The position numbers and the translations under genes were made by a program. 15,010 nucleotides of DNA from a bacterium (GTDB lineage: Bacteria; Bacillota_I; Bacilli_A; RF39; UBA660): positions 1 through 15,010 of the forward strand of contig JAHZGA010000023.1 in the NCBI GenBank assembly GCA_019421005.1, read 5' to 3'. Below the pieces are notes generated by a model, which saw nothing but the letters and a program-made list of their open reading frames with translations, ran no database searches and had not been told where the DNA came from. Below, piece by piece: positions 6,639-13,250 of the stretch. The stretch's first letter is position 1, and each line of letters starts with the position of its first letter.

Positions 6639-7555
6639 TCATTATTGGTAGATGTTAAATTTTCTACACCAGGTAAATTAAGATAAGCATAATCTACGTC
6701 ATCTACATTCTTTAAGTATTTTTCATTTAAATGTGTTTCAAAAACAATTTGATTTAATTCTTCTTTAATAGTATCTAAATCTTTAGTTTGACTTAAAATT
6801 TCTTCATCTGTTATTGTATTTTCTAGTTCATCTTGCTTTAAAACTTTTTCTGTTAAGTTTTCATCTTGTTTTAGAGTTTCCTCGATTAAATTTTCGTCTT
6901 CTTTTAAAGGTTCATCATTGTTTTCTTTAACAAAAACATCATCTACTACTTGATTATCAATTTCATTTTGAACACTGTTAAGTTGATTGTTATCTATTTT
7001 TTGATTTACTGTTTCTTCAATTGGATTATTTTCTTCTAATTGATTATTATTTTCAATTTCTTCTACAAAAACATCATCATTTTTGATTGGTTGTTCAATT
7101 ACAGGGCTATCAACAAATATATCATCATAATTATTTATTTTATCATTTTCTGAAATAGGTTCTTCTTTAATTTCTGGTTTTTCTTCTATATTAGGTTCTA
7201 ATTCCTTTATATTATTTTCAGGTATTTCTTCATTATTACCTAAATTACTATTAAATTCTTGATAATTAGGAATTTCAGGTACAGAATTATTTTTAATTTC
7301 AATATTATTTGAAGGTGAATTAATAATAGCTGGGTCAGCTGCATATTTTAAGTCTTCATCTACAAAGTCATTAGACATATTAGATGTATCATTTAAAACC
7401 GTATTATTTACTTCTACATTTTCGTTAACAGTTTTTTCTTTTTTTAATAAGTTATTTTTTTCAGCATAATAACCAATTATAGCTAAAATTGCTAGTACAA
7501 TAACCATAATAAGCCAAATATAATTGTTAACAACAAATTCAGTTATTATTTGCAT
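6620..7555 (-). CDS. Acidic low-complexity single-pass membrane protein, unknown function
   Basis: Protein of 311 residues. After about 11 residues comes one membrane segment (12-30), then KKEK, then about 280 residues rich in Glu, Asp and Asn with no predicted globular core. The lysine cluster after the helix puts the long tail in the cytoplasm, giving a ZipA-like topology. Internal repeats are visible: DDIFV (144-148), DDVFV (160-164) and DDVFV (205-209), and three near-tandem 10-11-residue units starting LKEDENL (217), LKQDENL (228) and LKQDEL (239). A more ordered C-terminal stretch, THLNEKYLKNVDDVDYAYLNLPG (274-296 region), could be a short binding peptide. AGGAG precedes ATG by nine bases. 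It is the last gene of the operon, 16 bases after trmL. I do not recognise a family. Confidence 0.7.
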   Translation of the reverse strand: MQIITEFVVNNYIWLIMVIVLAILAIIGYYAEKNNLLKKEKTVNENVEVNNTVLNDTSNMSNDFVDEDLKYAADPAIINSPSNNIEIKNNSVPEIPNYQEFNSNLGNNEEIPENNIKELEPNIEEKPEIKEEPISENDKINNYDDIFVDSPVIEQPIKNDDVFVEEIENNNQLEENNPIEETVNQKIDNNQLNSVQNEIDNQVVDDVFVKENNDEPLKEDENLIEETLKQDENLTEKVLKQDELENTITDEEILSQTKDLDTIKEELNQIVFETHLNEKYLKNVDDVDYAYLNLPGVENLTSTNNEKPVNK

Positions 7556-7571
7556 AGACCCTTACTCCTTT

Positions 7572-8081
7572 TTATTCTTTTATTAAATAGTCTTCACCTT
7601 TAAATGGTTCACTGAATAGTAAATCACGATAATTTTGTTGTCTTAAAACTTCATATACCATTATTGCAACAGTATTTGATAGATTTAATGCTCTTATATT
7701 ATCATTCATTGGTATTCGTAAACATGTATCAAGATGATTTTTTAAAATTTCTTTAGGTATCCCCGAACTTTCTTTTCCAAATATTAAATATATATTTTCA
7801 TTAATATCACTATAATCAAATGATGTGTGTGGTTTCTTACCATAACGGGTTAAAAAGTAATACTTACCACTATTTTTATTTTCAAAATCTTCAAAATTTT
7901 CATAAAGTTGATAATCGCATTTATCTATGTAATTAGCGCCATAACGTTTTAAATGGCTTTCATCCATTGAAAATCCTAATGGTTTAATTAAATGCAATTT
8001 TACATTTGTTCCTGCACATGTTCTCATTATATTACCAGTATTTTGAGGAATTTCTGGTTCAAATAATACAGCGTTTATCAT
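7572..8081 (-). CDS. trmL: tRNA (cytidine(34)-2'-O)-methyltransferase TrmL
   Basis: Protein of 169 residues, a minimal SPOUT (SpoU-type) methyltransferase of normal TrmL length. Motif 1 PQNTGNIMRTC (12-22), motif 2 FGKESSGIP (101-109) and motif 3 RALNLSNTVA (130-139) are intact. TrmL methylates the ribose of the wobble base in tRNA-Leu isoacceptors using SAM, in the cytoplasm as a dimer with a trefoil knot. Its ATG overlaps the TGA of the preceding gene (ATGA, 8078-8081), so translation is coupled. It shares the operon with queG, another position-34 modifier. Confidence 0.95.
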   Translation of the reverse strand: MINAVLFEPEIPQNTGNIMRTCAGTNVKLHLIKPLGFSMDESHLKRYGANYIDKCDYQLYENFEDFENKNSGKYYFLTRYGKKPHTSFDYSDINENIYLIFGKESSGIPKEILKNHLDTCLRIPMNDNIRALNLSNTVAIMVYEVLRQQNYRDLLFSEPFKGEDYLIKE

Positions 8082-8602
8082 TTTTCCACTACTCCATATA
8101 CTTCAAAAAAGTTTTTAACATGTTCTATTTCAGCTTTATCAGAATTTTTATGAAGAACAGCTTTTACTTTGCCATTTTCAAAGACAATAAAATTAACACC
8201 TGTATTAATATTAAAATTTTCTATTTTAACATTATTGCTAATACTTTTTATTTCACTAATAATATCATTGTTATTTATTTGAGATAAATCAAAATAAACA
8301 ATTGGATTGGTAAAATTATTATTTGAAACATATTTTTTTAATTTTTTTTCAAAATCTTTTATTAAAATATCTTTGCTTGAAGCCATATAAATTACCGTGT
8401 TAGGGTTTTCCATAACATAACTGGCAAACTCTTGTTTATTAACTTCAGCTAATACACCAGTCATAACTGAATTATTTTCATAGTATTCTTGTCTTGTTTC
8501 ATACCACATACTTAAGTAAAAAACAAAAACTACAGTTAGAATACAAACAATACCATAAATAACATAGTTTTTAGGTGCGATTTTTTTTTCTTCCTTATTC
8601 AT
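8078..8602 (-). CDS. Membrane-anchored thioredoxin-fold-like protein lacking CxxC
   Basis: Protein of 174 residues with one membrane segment (about 13-31) and an extracytoplasmic domain. The order NTVIYMASSKDI (68-79), NPIVYFDLSQI (99-109), VKIENFNINTGVNFIVFENGKVKAVL (125-150) and a last helix looks like a thioredoxin fold, but the position of the CxxC motif holds ASSKD and the cis-Pro is replaced (TGVNFIVF). It is thus probably not an oxidoreductase. No named family recognised. ATG 8602 is preferred over ATG 8617, because the latter has no properly spaced ribosome binding site while GGATGTGAT precedes 8602. It follows queG by 27 bases and overlaps trmL by four. Confidence 0.65.
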   Translation of the reverse strand: MNKEEKKIAPKNYVIYGIVCILTVVFVFYLSMWYETRQEYYENNSVMTGVLAEVNKQEFASYVMENPNTVIYMASSKDILIKDFEKKLKKYVSNNNFTNPIVYFDLSQINNNDIISEIKSISNNVKIENFNINTGVNFIVFENGKVKAVLHKNSDKAEIEHVKNFFEVYGVVEK

Positions 8603-8629
8603 ATTTATCACATCCATCCTAATAACATT

Positions 8630-9547
8630 TTAACACATACTGTTCATATTATCAATTTTTTCTTGATAAATTTTTATATTTCTTTCGACAATTTTCTTTC
8701 CGCGCCAACTTCCAGCTAAACATCCATATTTATTATTAAATTCTTTGTTTGACATTTTTTTAAATGTGTTAATATCAATAAATTCTATTCCACTTGGTTC
8801 AAATTCATGATAACCTTCATTATTTTTATTATGTGGACATACTTCCATACATTTATCGCATCCATATATACAGTTATTAAATTTTTCTTTTTCTTCACTA
8901 GTTAATTCGCCTTTTTTTTGAGTTAAATATGATAAACATTTTCTACTATTTATTCCTTTTTCAGTTATAGCATGTCCAGGGCAAATTTTTATACATAAAT
9001 CACAATTAAGACATTTGTTTTTTAAAGGTGTATCAGCTTGTAAATCTAAATTAGTTAATAAATTTCCAATAAAAATATAAGAACCATATTTAGGATTTAT
9101 AATTAATCCGTTTTTTCCATAAAAACCAATTCCACTTTTATATGCTAAAAAGCGGTCATCTATTGGTTTAGTATCAACACATTTAACAAAATTAATTTCT
9201 TTATATTTTTTTATAAAGTTGACAATTTGATCTAATTTTTCATTTAAAACTTTATGATAATCTTCTCCCCAAGATGATGATGAAAAATAAACTTGATTTT
9301 CCTTTAAATTTTCTAGTCGTTGACATGTTTTGAAATATGGCAACGCTATTGTAATAATGGTTTTTACATCTTGTAATGAATTTTTAGGATCACATACAAT
9401 TTCAGGGTTATAATTAAATGGAACATCATAATTTAAAAGGAATTTTTGTTTATGTTTTTCTTTTAAATCATTATCTACATAATAATTAGAAAATCCAATC
9501 ATTTCTATATCAATTGTTTTAGCAAATTCTATTATTTTTTCTTTCAT
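8630..9547 (-). CDS. queG: Epoxyqueuosine reductase QueG
   Basis: Protein of 305 residues. It reduces epoxyqueuosine to queuosine at tRNA position 34 with a cobalamin cofactor and two [4Fe-4S] clusters. Seen here: the VDTKPIDDR segment (124-132) with the likely catalytic Asp125, the SGIGFYGKNG cobalamin-side motif (138-147), and cluster cysteines C179-x2-C182-x2-C185-x3-C189-P and C226-x3-C230-x2-C233-x3-C237-P. The C-terminal GSWRGKKIVERN motif matches the conserved end of the core. The protein lacks the C-terminal HEAT-like extension of longer homologues (E. coli and B. subtilis are about 380 residues), a known short form. Its ATG overlaps the TGA of the AAA ATPase gene by four bases. Confidence 0.95.
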   Translation of the reverse strand: MKEKIIEFAKTIDIEMIGFSNYYVDNDLKEKHKQKFLLNYDVPFNYNPEIVCDPKNSLQDVKTIITIALPYFKTCQRLENLKENQVYFSSSSWGEDYHKVLNEKLDQIVNFIKKYKEINFVKCVDTKPIDDRFLAYKSGIGFYGKNGLIINPKYGSYIFIGNLLTNLDLQADTPLKNKCLNCDLCIKICPGHAITEKGINSRKCLSYLTQKKGELTSEEKEKFNNCIYGCDKCMEVCPHNKNNEGYHEFEPSGIEFIDINTFKKMSNKEFNNKYGCLAGSWRGKKIVERNIKIYQEKIDNMNSMC

Positions 9548-10542
9548 AGGTAGCTATCATCTTTAGTTTGAATTTCATCGATTGTTACTACTGGTAAATT
9601 AATGTTTTCTTGTTCACAAATATCTTTAAATTTTTCTCTAAATAAAGCCAATTCTTTTATTATACTATCCGGATATATTCTTTTAGATGTTTTTATAGCA
9701 TTATAAACATCAATTATATCAACTTCAGTTTTATTTTGAAATAACGCTTGAGAAAAGCTTTGTTGTAAAACAGAAAAGGCAACATCAGGGTACATTGCAG
9801 CTAAACCATATACTCTTTTAAATTCCGAAGTAGCGCTTACAATTGATTCTATTAACATTTGAGTTATATAATTATTATATTTAAATTTTATCCCAGTTTG
9901 TTTTTCAATTTTTGGTAAAGTTCCCATCAATATTTTAACAGTAGTAGGCTCATCTGGTTCTGATACATCAATACGATCAAATCTTCTTAAAAAGGCTCTA
10001 TCTCTTATTACATATGTTTCATATTCATTAGTAGTTGTAGCCCCTATTGCTTTTATATCTCCTCTATCTAAACCTGGTTTTAAAATATTAGCTAAATCCA
10101 TTGGATTTTTACTATTGCCACCCATTAGAGTATGAATTTCATCAATAAAAATAATCGTTTTTGATATATGTTTTAATTCTTGCACTAGTAAATTTATAAT
10201 CATTTCTTCTTTACCATTATAAAGAATTTTTCCTATTAATGATGAAGAGTTAAATTTTATTATTCTATAACCTTTTAAAGCATTAGGTACTTGATTATTA
10301 ATTATTAAATAAGCTAACCCTTCTACAATTGCTGTTTTACCTATACCAGGTTTACCAATTAACAATCCTGATTTCTCTGGTGTTAATAAAACTATCATTA
10401 ATTTTTTTATTTCACTTTCACGAGCAATGGCAGGATTAGTTATATATTGTTTAGCCGTTAAATCTTCACCATAATTTTTAATTACACTAAAAGAATTTTC
10501 AAATTCATCAACATCAATTATTTCAATATCTTTATCTTTCAC
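9544..10542 (-). CDS. Stand-alone Clp/Hsp100 D1-type AAA+ ATPase
   Basis: Protein of 332 residues that matches only the first ATPase domain of ClpA/B/C proteins. Visible: the entry ITNPAIARESEIKKL (34-48), Walker A GKPGIGKT (63-70), a pore-loop-like SLIGKILYNGKEE (101-113, with the Tyr of the usual KYRGEFE), Walker B IIFIDEIH (130-137), sensor GATTTNEYE (168-176) and arginine finger region RRF (186-188). The Clp N-domain, the coiled-coil M domain and the whole D2 ring are missing, so this is not ClpB or ClpC. A hexameric ATPase that remodels or unfolds a specific partner is likely (inference). The start is GTG at 10542, preceded by GAGGTG; its first base is the last base of the preceding gene's TAG. 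The context suggests work with envelope redox/lipoprotein genes or tRNA modification, but no partner is proven. Confidence 0.85.
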   Translation of the reverse strand: MKDKDIEIIDVDEFENSFSVIKNYGEDLTAKQYITNPAIARESEIKKLMIVLLTPEKSGLLIGKPGIGKTAIVEGLAYLIINNQVPNALKGYRIIKFNSSSLIGKILYNGKEEMIINLLVQELKHISKTIIFIDEIHTLMGGNSKNPMDLANILKPGLDRGDIKAIGATTTNEYETYVIRDRAFLRRFDRIDVSEPDEPTTVKILMGTLPKIEKQTGIKFKYNNYITQMLIESIVSATSEFKRVYGLAAMYPDVAFSVLQQSFSQALFQNKTEVDIIDVYNAIKTSKRIYPDSIIKELALFREKFKDICEQENINLPVVTIDEIQTKDDSYL

Positions 10543-10946
10543 TATTTCACCTCTATATATTCATTATCTTTAAATTTCTTTACTATTTCATCATAGTCTA
10601 CTGCTCCAACTATTCTATTATAGTGGCTTTCTTCTTTACCATTTTTAATAAAAATAGTTGTTGGTGTTCCTGAAAAACTTATTTTAGAGTTAAATTCATT
10701 ATCTTCTTTTTCAGTTAATTTGGCTAAATCAAGATAAAAAACCTCTACATTATATTTTTTTATTACTTTATTTAAAGTAACTTTATAATCTCTACAATGA
10801 CTACATTCACTTGAGCCAATGAATAGAATAAAACTTTGTTTTTCTTCAATCATTTGTTTATAGGTTTTATAATCTATTTCATGATATGTTCTATTACATC
10901 CTACTAATAATAAACATAAAACTATTCCTAATAAAATTTTTTTCAT
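10542..10946 (-). CDS. Thioredoxin-like lipoprotein with CSHC active site
   Basis: Protein of 134 residues. It has a lipoprotein signal peptide (MKKILLGIVLCLLLVGC, lipobox Cys17) and a thioredoxin fold: strand FILFIGSSE (39-47), active site C48-S-H-C51, strand EVFYLDLA (68-75), and cis-proline in SGTPTTIFI (92-100). It is probably a membrane-tethered thiol-disulfide oxidoreductase on the outer face. The CSHC dipeptide differs from CGPC, so redox potential and partner cannot be told. ATG 10946 is chosen: an upstream GTG (10955) is too close to GAGGA, which is well placed for 10946. It is the first gene of a six-gene operon, overlapping the AAA ATPase start by one base. Confidence 0.85.
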   Translation of the reverse strand: MKKILLGIVLCLLLVGCNRTYHEIDYKTYKQMIEEKQSFILFIGSSECSHCRDYKVTLNKVIKKYNVEVFYLDLAKLTEKEDNEFNSKISFSGTPTTIFIKNGKEESHYNRIVGAVDYDEIVKKFKDNEYIEVK

Positions 10947-10967
10947 AATATTCACATCCTCATATAT

Positions 10968-10996
10968 AGTTTATCATTTTTAAAAAACTTTATCAA
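10968..10996 (-). promoter_or_regulatory. Promoter of the 10946-6620 operon
   Basis: Minus strand -35 TTGATA (10991-10996), 17-base spacer, -10 TAAACT (10968-10973) preceded by TGA. It lies 22 bases upstream of the first start codon. The -10 is imperfect. Confidence 0.5.
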
Positions 10997-11013
10997 TCCA
11001 TCAAAAAAAGAAA

Positions 11014-11469
11014 TTACATATTTCCTTCTTTTGAATAGAATAAAGCTTGATCAGGTAATAATAAAATTTCTTCATTTTGTCTTAATAATATTTCTGGTGT
11101 AATTTGTAATTTTGTTATAACTGATTGTATAGTATCATTTGGTTTAGTAATATATACAGTTCTATTTTGTTTAGGTATCAAGATCATTTGATTAGGATAA
11201 ATATAGTCGTTTTGATTAATACCATTTAGTTCTAATAAATCATTTACATTAATTCCATATTTTTTTGCTATTGAATACATTGAATCACCATTTTGAACTA
11301 TATATGTTTCATACATTTCATTTTCTGTTTGTGGTACTACAATATTTTGACCGGGCATTAAATTATTCAAGTTTCCATTTATTTGTCTTAAAGTTGCAAT
11401 ATCAGTGTTATGTTTATTTGCTATAGTTTCTAAAGTATCCCCAATTTTAACTTGATAAATTTTATACAT
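11014..11469 (-). CDS. LysM-repeat protein (three LysM)
   Basis: Protein of 151 residues made almost only of LysM modules: 3-47 (YQVKIGDTLETIANKH...PGQNIVVP), 55-99 (YIVQNGDSMYSIAKKY...YPNQMILIP) and a diverged third at 104-148 (VYITKPNDTIQSVITKL...). LysM binds N-acetylglucosamine polymers such as peptidoglycan. No signal peptide, membrane segment or catalytic domain is seen, so the route to the wall is unclear; spore-coat or cytoplasmic LysM proteins of this build are known. ATG 11469 is chosen over codons at 11478 (GTG) and 11475 (ATG) because the GAGGTGA site overlaps those. Probably monocistronic, with its own promoter after the terminator at 11517-11543. Confidence 0.85.
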   Translation of the reverse strand: MYKIYQVKIGDTLETIANKHNTDIATLRQINGNLNNLMPGQNIVVPQTENEMYETYIVQNGDSMYSIAKKYGINVNDLLELNGINQNDYIYPNQMILIPKQNRTVYITKPNDTIQSVITKLQITPEILLRQNEEILLLPDQALFYSKEGNM

Positions 11470-11487
11470 TTTCATCACCTCATTTAC

Positions 11488-11515
11488 ATTTTATGAAAAA
11501 ATAGAAAATAGGCAA
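11488..11515 (-). promoter_or_regulatory. Possible promoter of the LysM gene
   Basis: Minus strand -35 TTGCCT (11510-11515), 16-base spacer, -10 TAAAAT (11488-11493), about 20 bases before the start. It lies immediately after the terminator of the upstream gene. Confidence 0.45.
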
Positions 11516-11516
11516 C

Positions 11517-11543
11517 AAAAAAATAGTAAAAATACTATTTTTT
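11517..11543. terminator. Terminator of the 11535-12638 gene
   Basis: Symmetric stem AAAAAATAGTA / TACTATTTTTT with a four-base loop, and a T-run on the minus strand. It includes the TAG stop of the gene. The structure is symmetrical enough to work on both strands. Confidence 0.8.
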
Positions 11544-12638
11544 AAAGTTTTTAATTTTATAAGGTTCCTCTAAAGTACCATTGCCACCATCATATATTAA
11601 GTTTTTTGTTAGAAGGACAACTGGATTTAATCCTGACACACTTCCTGCTTGTTTTAAGTCAGCATAGTTATCAACATAATAAACCATATATGAGGTATCT
11701 GCATCAGCTGTTATTGTCCAATAACTACGTTCAAAAGTTGCTAAATAGTTGTAATTCGCACATGAACGATCGCTAGGTTTTAAACAATTTTCGTCTAAAC
11801 TTGGATTCATATACTCATTTAATTGAATTAGTCCTAGTTGCTGATCTGCAACTGTACTTGAACATTCTAATGAGCCATCATTTATTGAACTTTCTATTTC
11901 TCTATTGCCAATACATACTTCCCAAGTCATCATTTTTTCTCTATCACTATCATTAAATAGTTCCTCACCATTATATAATTCTTGTAAAGTATCTTTTATT
12001 CGGCTCATGTTATAACCATTAATTCCAGAATTAAATTTTTTATCAACATTATATCTATCATCCCAAGTTGTTTGATCAATTCTTTCTGGTAAAATTATTT
12101 TTATTGTACCATCTTCATTTATTCTTATAATACGCCAATTCCTACCAGCAAATTTTATATAGTTATTAACATTTTCACCACGAAAAATATAGTTATCTTC
12201 TACATTATATAGTCCTTCTCCTATTTCATTTAAGTTATCAGTTTCAATTATTTTATCAGCTAAATTTTCGGTTTTATATTCTTTTTTACAATCTAAATAA
12301 GGTAAATAAATATAGTTATCATTATTATTAGTTATTCTTACCTCACCATCACAACTGACATTTTCATCAAGTCTATCTTTAAAGTCACTTAAATTACCAC
12401 TTTTTATTAGTTTATCAATTGAAACACTTATAGTCGCGCCATCTTTTTTAGGTAAATCTTTTTCATGTTTTTTATAATAATTTATACTTGCCTTATACAT
12501 TTGATTTTCAATATCTTTATAAGTTACTTTTCCACCTTTAGTTGCCGAAATAATTACCAAAATCAAAACAATTATAACAACTGCTCCTAAAACTATTCCA
12601 CCTAACATTAGATATTTTTTATTAATGTTATTTAACAT
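11535..12638 (-). CDS. Membrane-anchored, cysteine-containing surface protein, unknown function
   Basis: Protein of 367 residues with a short N-terminus, one membrane segment (about 9-31) and a large extracytoplasmic part. The region 38-120 (MYKASINYYKKHEKDLP..., SVSIDKLIKSGNL, SCDGEV..., YIYLPYLDCKK) resembles the C-terminal domains of pilin-like or pseudopilin-like proteins of Gram-positives. The region of about 145-360 has a patterned core, YIFRGENVNNYIKFAGRNW then RIIRINEDGTIKII, and ends in GGNGTLEEPY, a pattern I recall from surface proteins of gut Bacilli but cannot name. Six cysteines (96, 117, 242, 259, 285, 293) fit extracellular disulfides, in line with the redox lipoprotein nearby. 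The start is fixed by GAGGAGG. Own promoter and terminator. Confidence 0.7.
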   Translation of the reverse strand: MLNNINKKYLMLGGIVLGAVVIIVLILVIISATKGGKVTYKDIENQMYKASINYYKKHEKDLPKKDGATISVSIDKLIKSGNLSDFKDRLDENVSCDGEVRITNNNDNYIYLPYLDCKKEYKTENLADKIIETDNLNEIGEGLYNVEDNYIFRGENVNNYIKFAGRNWRIIRINEDGTIKIILPERIDQTTWDDRYNVDKKFNSGINGYNMSRIKDTLQELYNGEELFNDSDREKMMTWEVCIGNREIESSINDGSLECSSTVADQQLGLIQLNEYMNPSLDENCLKPSDRSCANYNYLATFERSYWTITADADTSYMVYYVDNYADLKQAGSVSGLNPVVLLTKNLIYDGGNGTLEEPYKIKNFKK

Positions 12639-12665
12639 AAATTGACCTCCTCATTAACAATATTT

Positions 12666-12694
12666 ATTATAACAGATTTTATTTATTTATACAA
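12666..12694 (-). promoter_or_regulatory. Promoter of the 11535-12638 gene
   Basis: Minus strand -35 TTGTAT (12689-12694), 17-base spacer, extended -10 TGTTATAAT (TATAAT at 12666-12671). It lies 27 bases upstream of the start codon. Confidence 0.75.
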
Positions 12695-12710
12695 TATTTA
12701 TAATAATTTA

Positions 12711-12746
12711 AAAATCAACCATAATATAATAAGAAAGGTTGATTTT
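12711..12746. promoter_or_regulatory. 10-bp inverted repeat abutting the UPF0316 start codon
   Basis: AAAATCAACC (12711-12720) and GGTTGATTTT (12737-12746) are exact inverted repeats separated by 16 bases. The right arm ends directly before ATG 12747 and takes in the GG of the ribosome binding site (AGAAAGG, 12732-12738); a TATAAT (12725-12730) lies in the loop. If transcription starts upstream, the RNA hairpin would hide the ribosome binding site; if the loop TATAAT is the -10, the arms would be an operator. Confidence 0.45.
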
Positions 12747-13250
12747 ATGGTTATATTGTGTCTTAAGATTTTTTTTGCCCGAATTATTGATGTTTCTTTA
12801 GGAACCGTCAGAACTATTTTAACAGTTAAAGAAAAAACTTTATTAGCGTCAATTATTGGATTTATTGAGGTTACTATTTGGTTTATTATTGTAAAAGAAG
12901 CTTTGAATACAACCGAAACTAATCTTTTCGTCGTCATTGCTTATGCAGGTGGATTTGCAACTGGTACTTATTTAGGTTCATTTATTTCAGCAAAGTTTAT
13001 TAGAGGAACTTTAAGTGTTCAAATAATTACTAGTTTTAAAAATAACAAATTAGTTAAAGCTTTAAGAGAAAACAATTATGCTGTTTCAGTCATTCGCGCT
13101 AACGGAAAAGATGGATTAAAATATTTATTATTAGTAGAAATTAACAAACATAAATTAAAAGAGTTAGAAGAATTAGTTTACAAATTAGATGATAAACCAT
13201 TTATTATTGTTGATGATTCTAAATATGTTCAAAATGGTTTTATTAAATAG
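12747..13250 (+). CDS. UPF0316 membrane protein (DUF5698 + DUF2179)
   Basis: Protein of 167 residues, typical family length. The N-terminal part has three membrane segments (about 2-19, 33-50, 60-80) with the family motif ARIIDVSLGTVRTI (11-24), and the C-terminal DUF2179 domain (about 90-160) is cytoplasmic and beta-alpha in pattern. Function unknown in the family; DUF2179 may bind a small molecule. The reading frame is open to 12642, but ATG 12747 is the true start: it has AGAAAGG eight bases upstream and the protein then begins like its homologues. It converges with the CmpB-like pseudogene and overlaps it by eight bases, with no terminator visible between them. Confidence 0.9.
   Translation: MVILCLKIFFARIIDVSLGTVRTILTVKEKTLLASIIGFIEVTIWFIIVKEALNTTETNLFVVIAYAGGFATGTYLGSFISAKFIRGTLSVQIITSFKNNKLVKALRENNYAVSVIRANGKDGLKYLLLVEINKHKLKELEELVYKLDDKPFIIVDDSKYVQNGFIK

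Noticed and set aside
8006..8287. Plus-strand open frame of 93 codons
   Set aside because: Antisense to trmL and the 8078-8602 gene; Phe/Ile/Tyr-rich shadow.
502..10544. Mycoplasma-type genetic code (TGA as Trp)
   Set aside because: Genes at 502-1059, 8078-8602 and 9544-10542 end in TGA at the expected family lengths and at ATGA overlaps, and Trp is encoded by TGG.
12642..12746. N-terminal extension of the UPF0316 protein
   Set aside because: No ribosome binding site at 12642, family homologues begin at the later ATG, and the stretch contains the -35/-10 of the divergent gene.
12698..12937. Minus-strand open frame of 79 codons
   Set aside because: Antisense to the UPF0316 gene, which has clear family motifs and a ribosome binding site.
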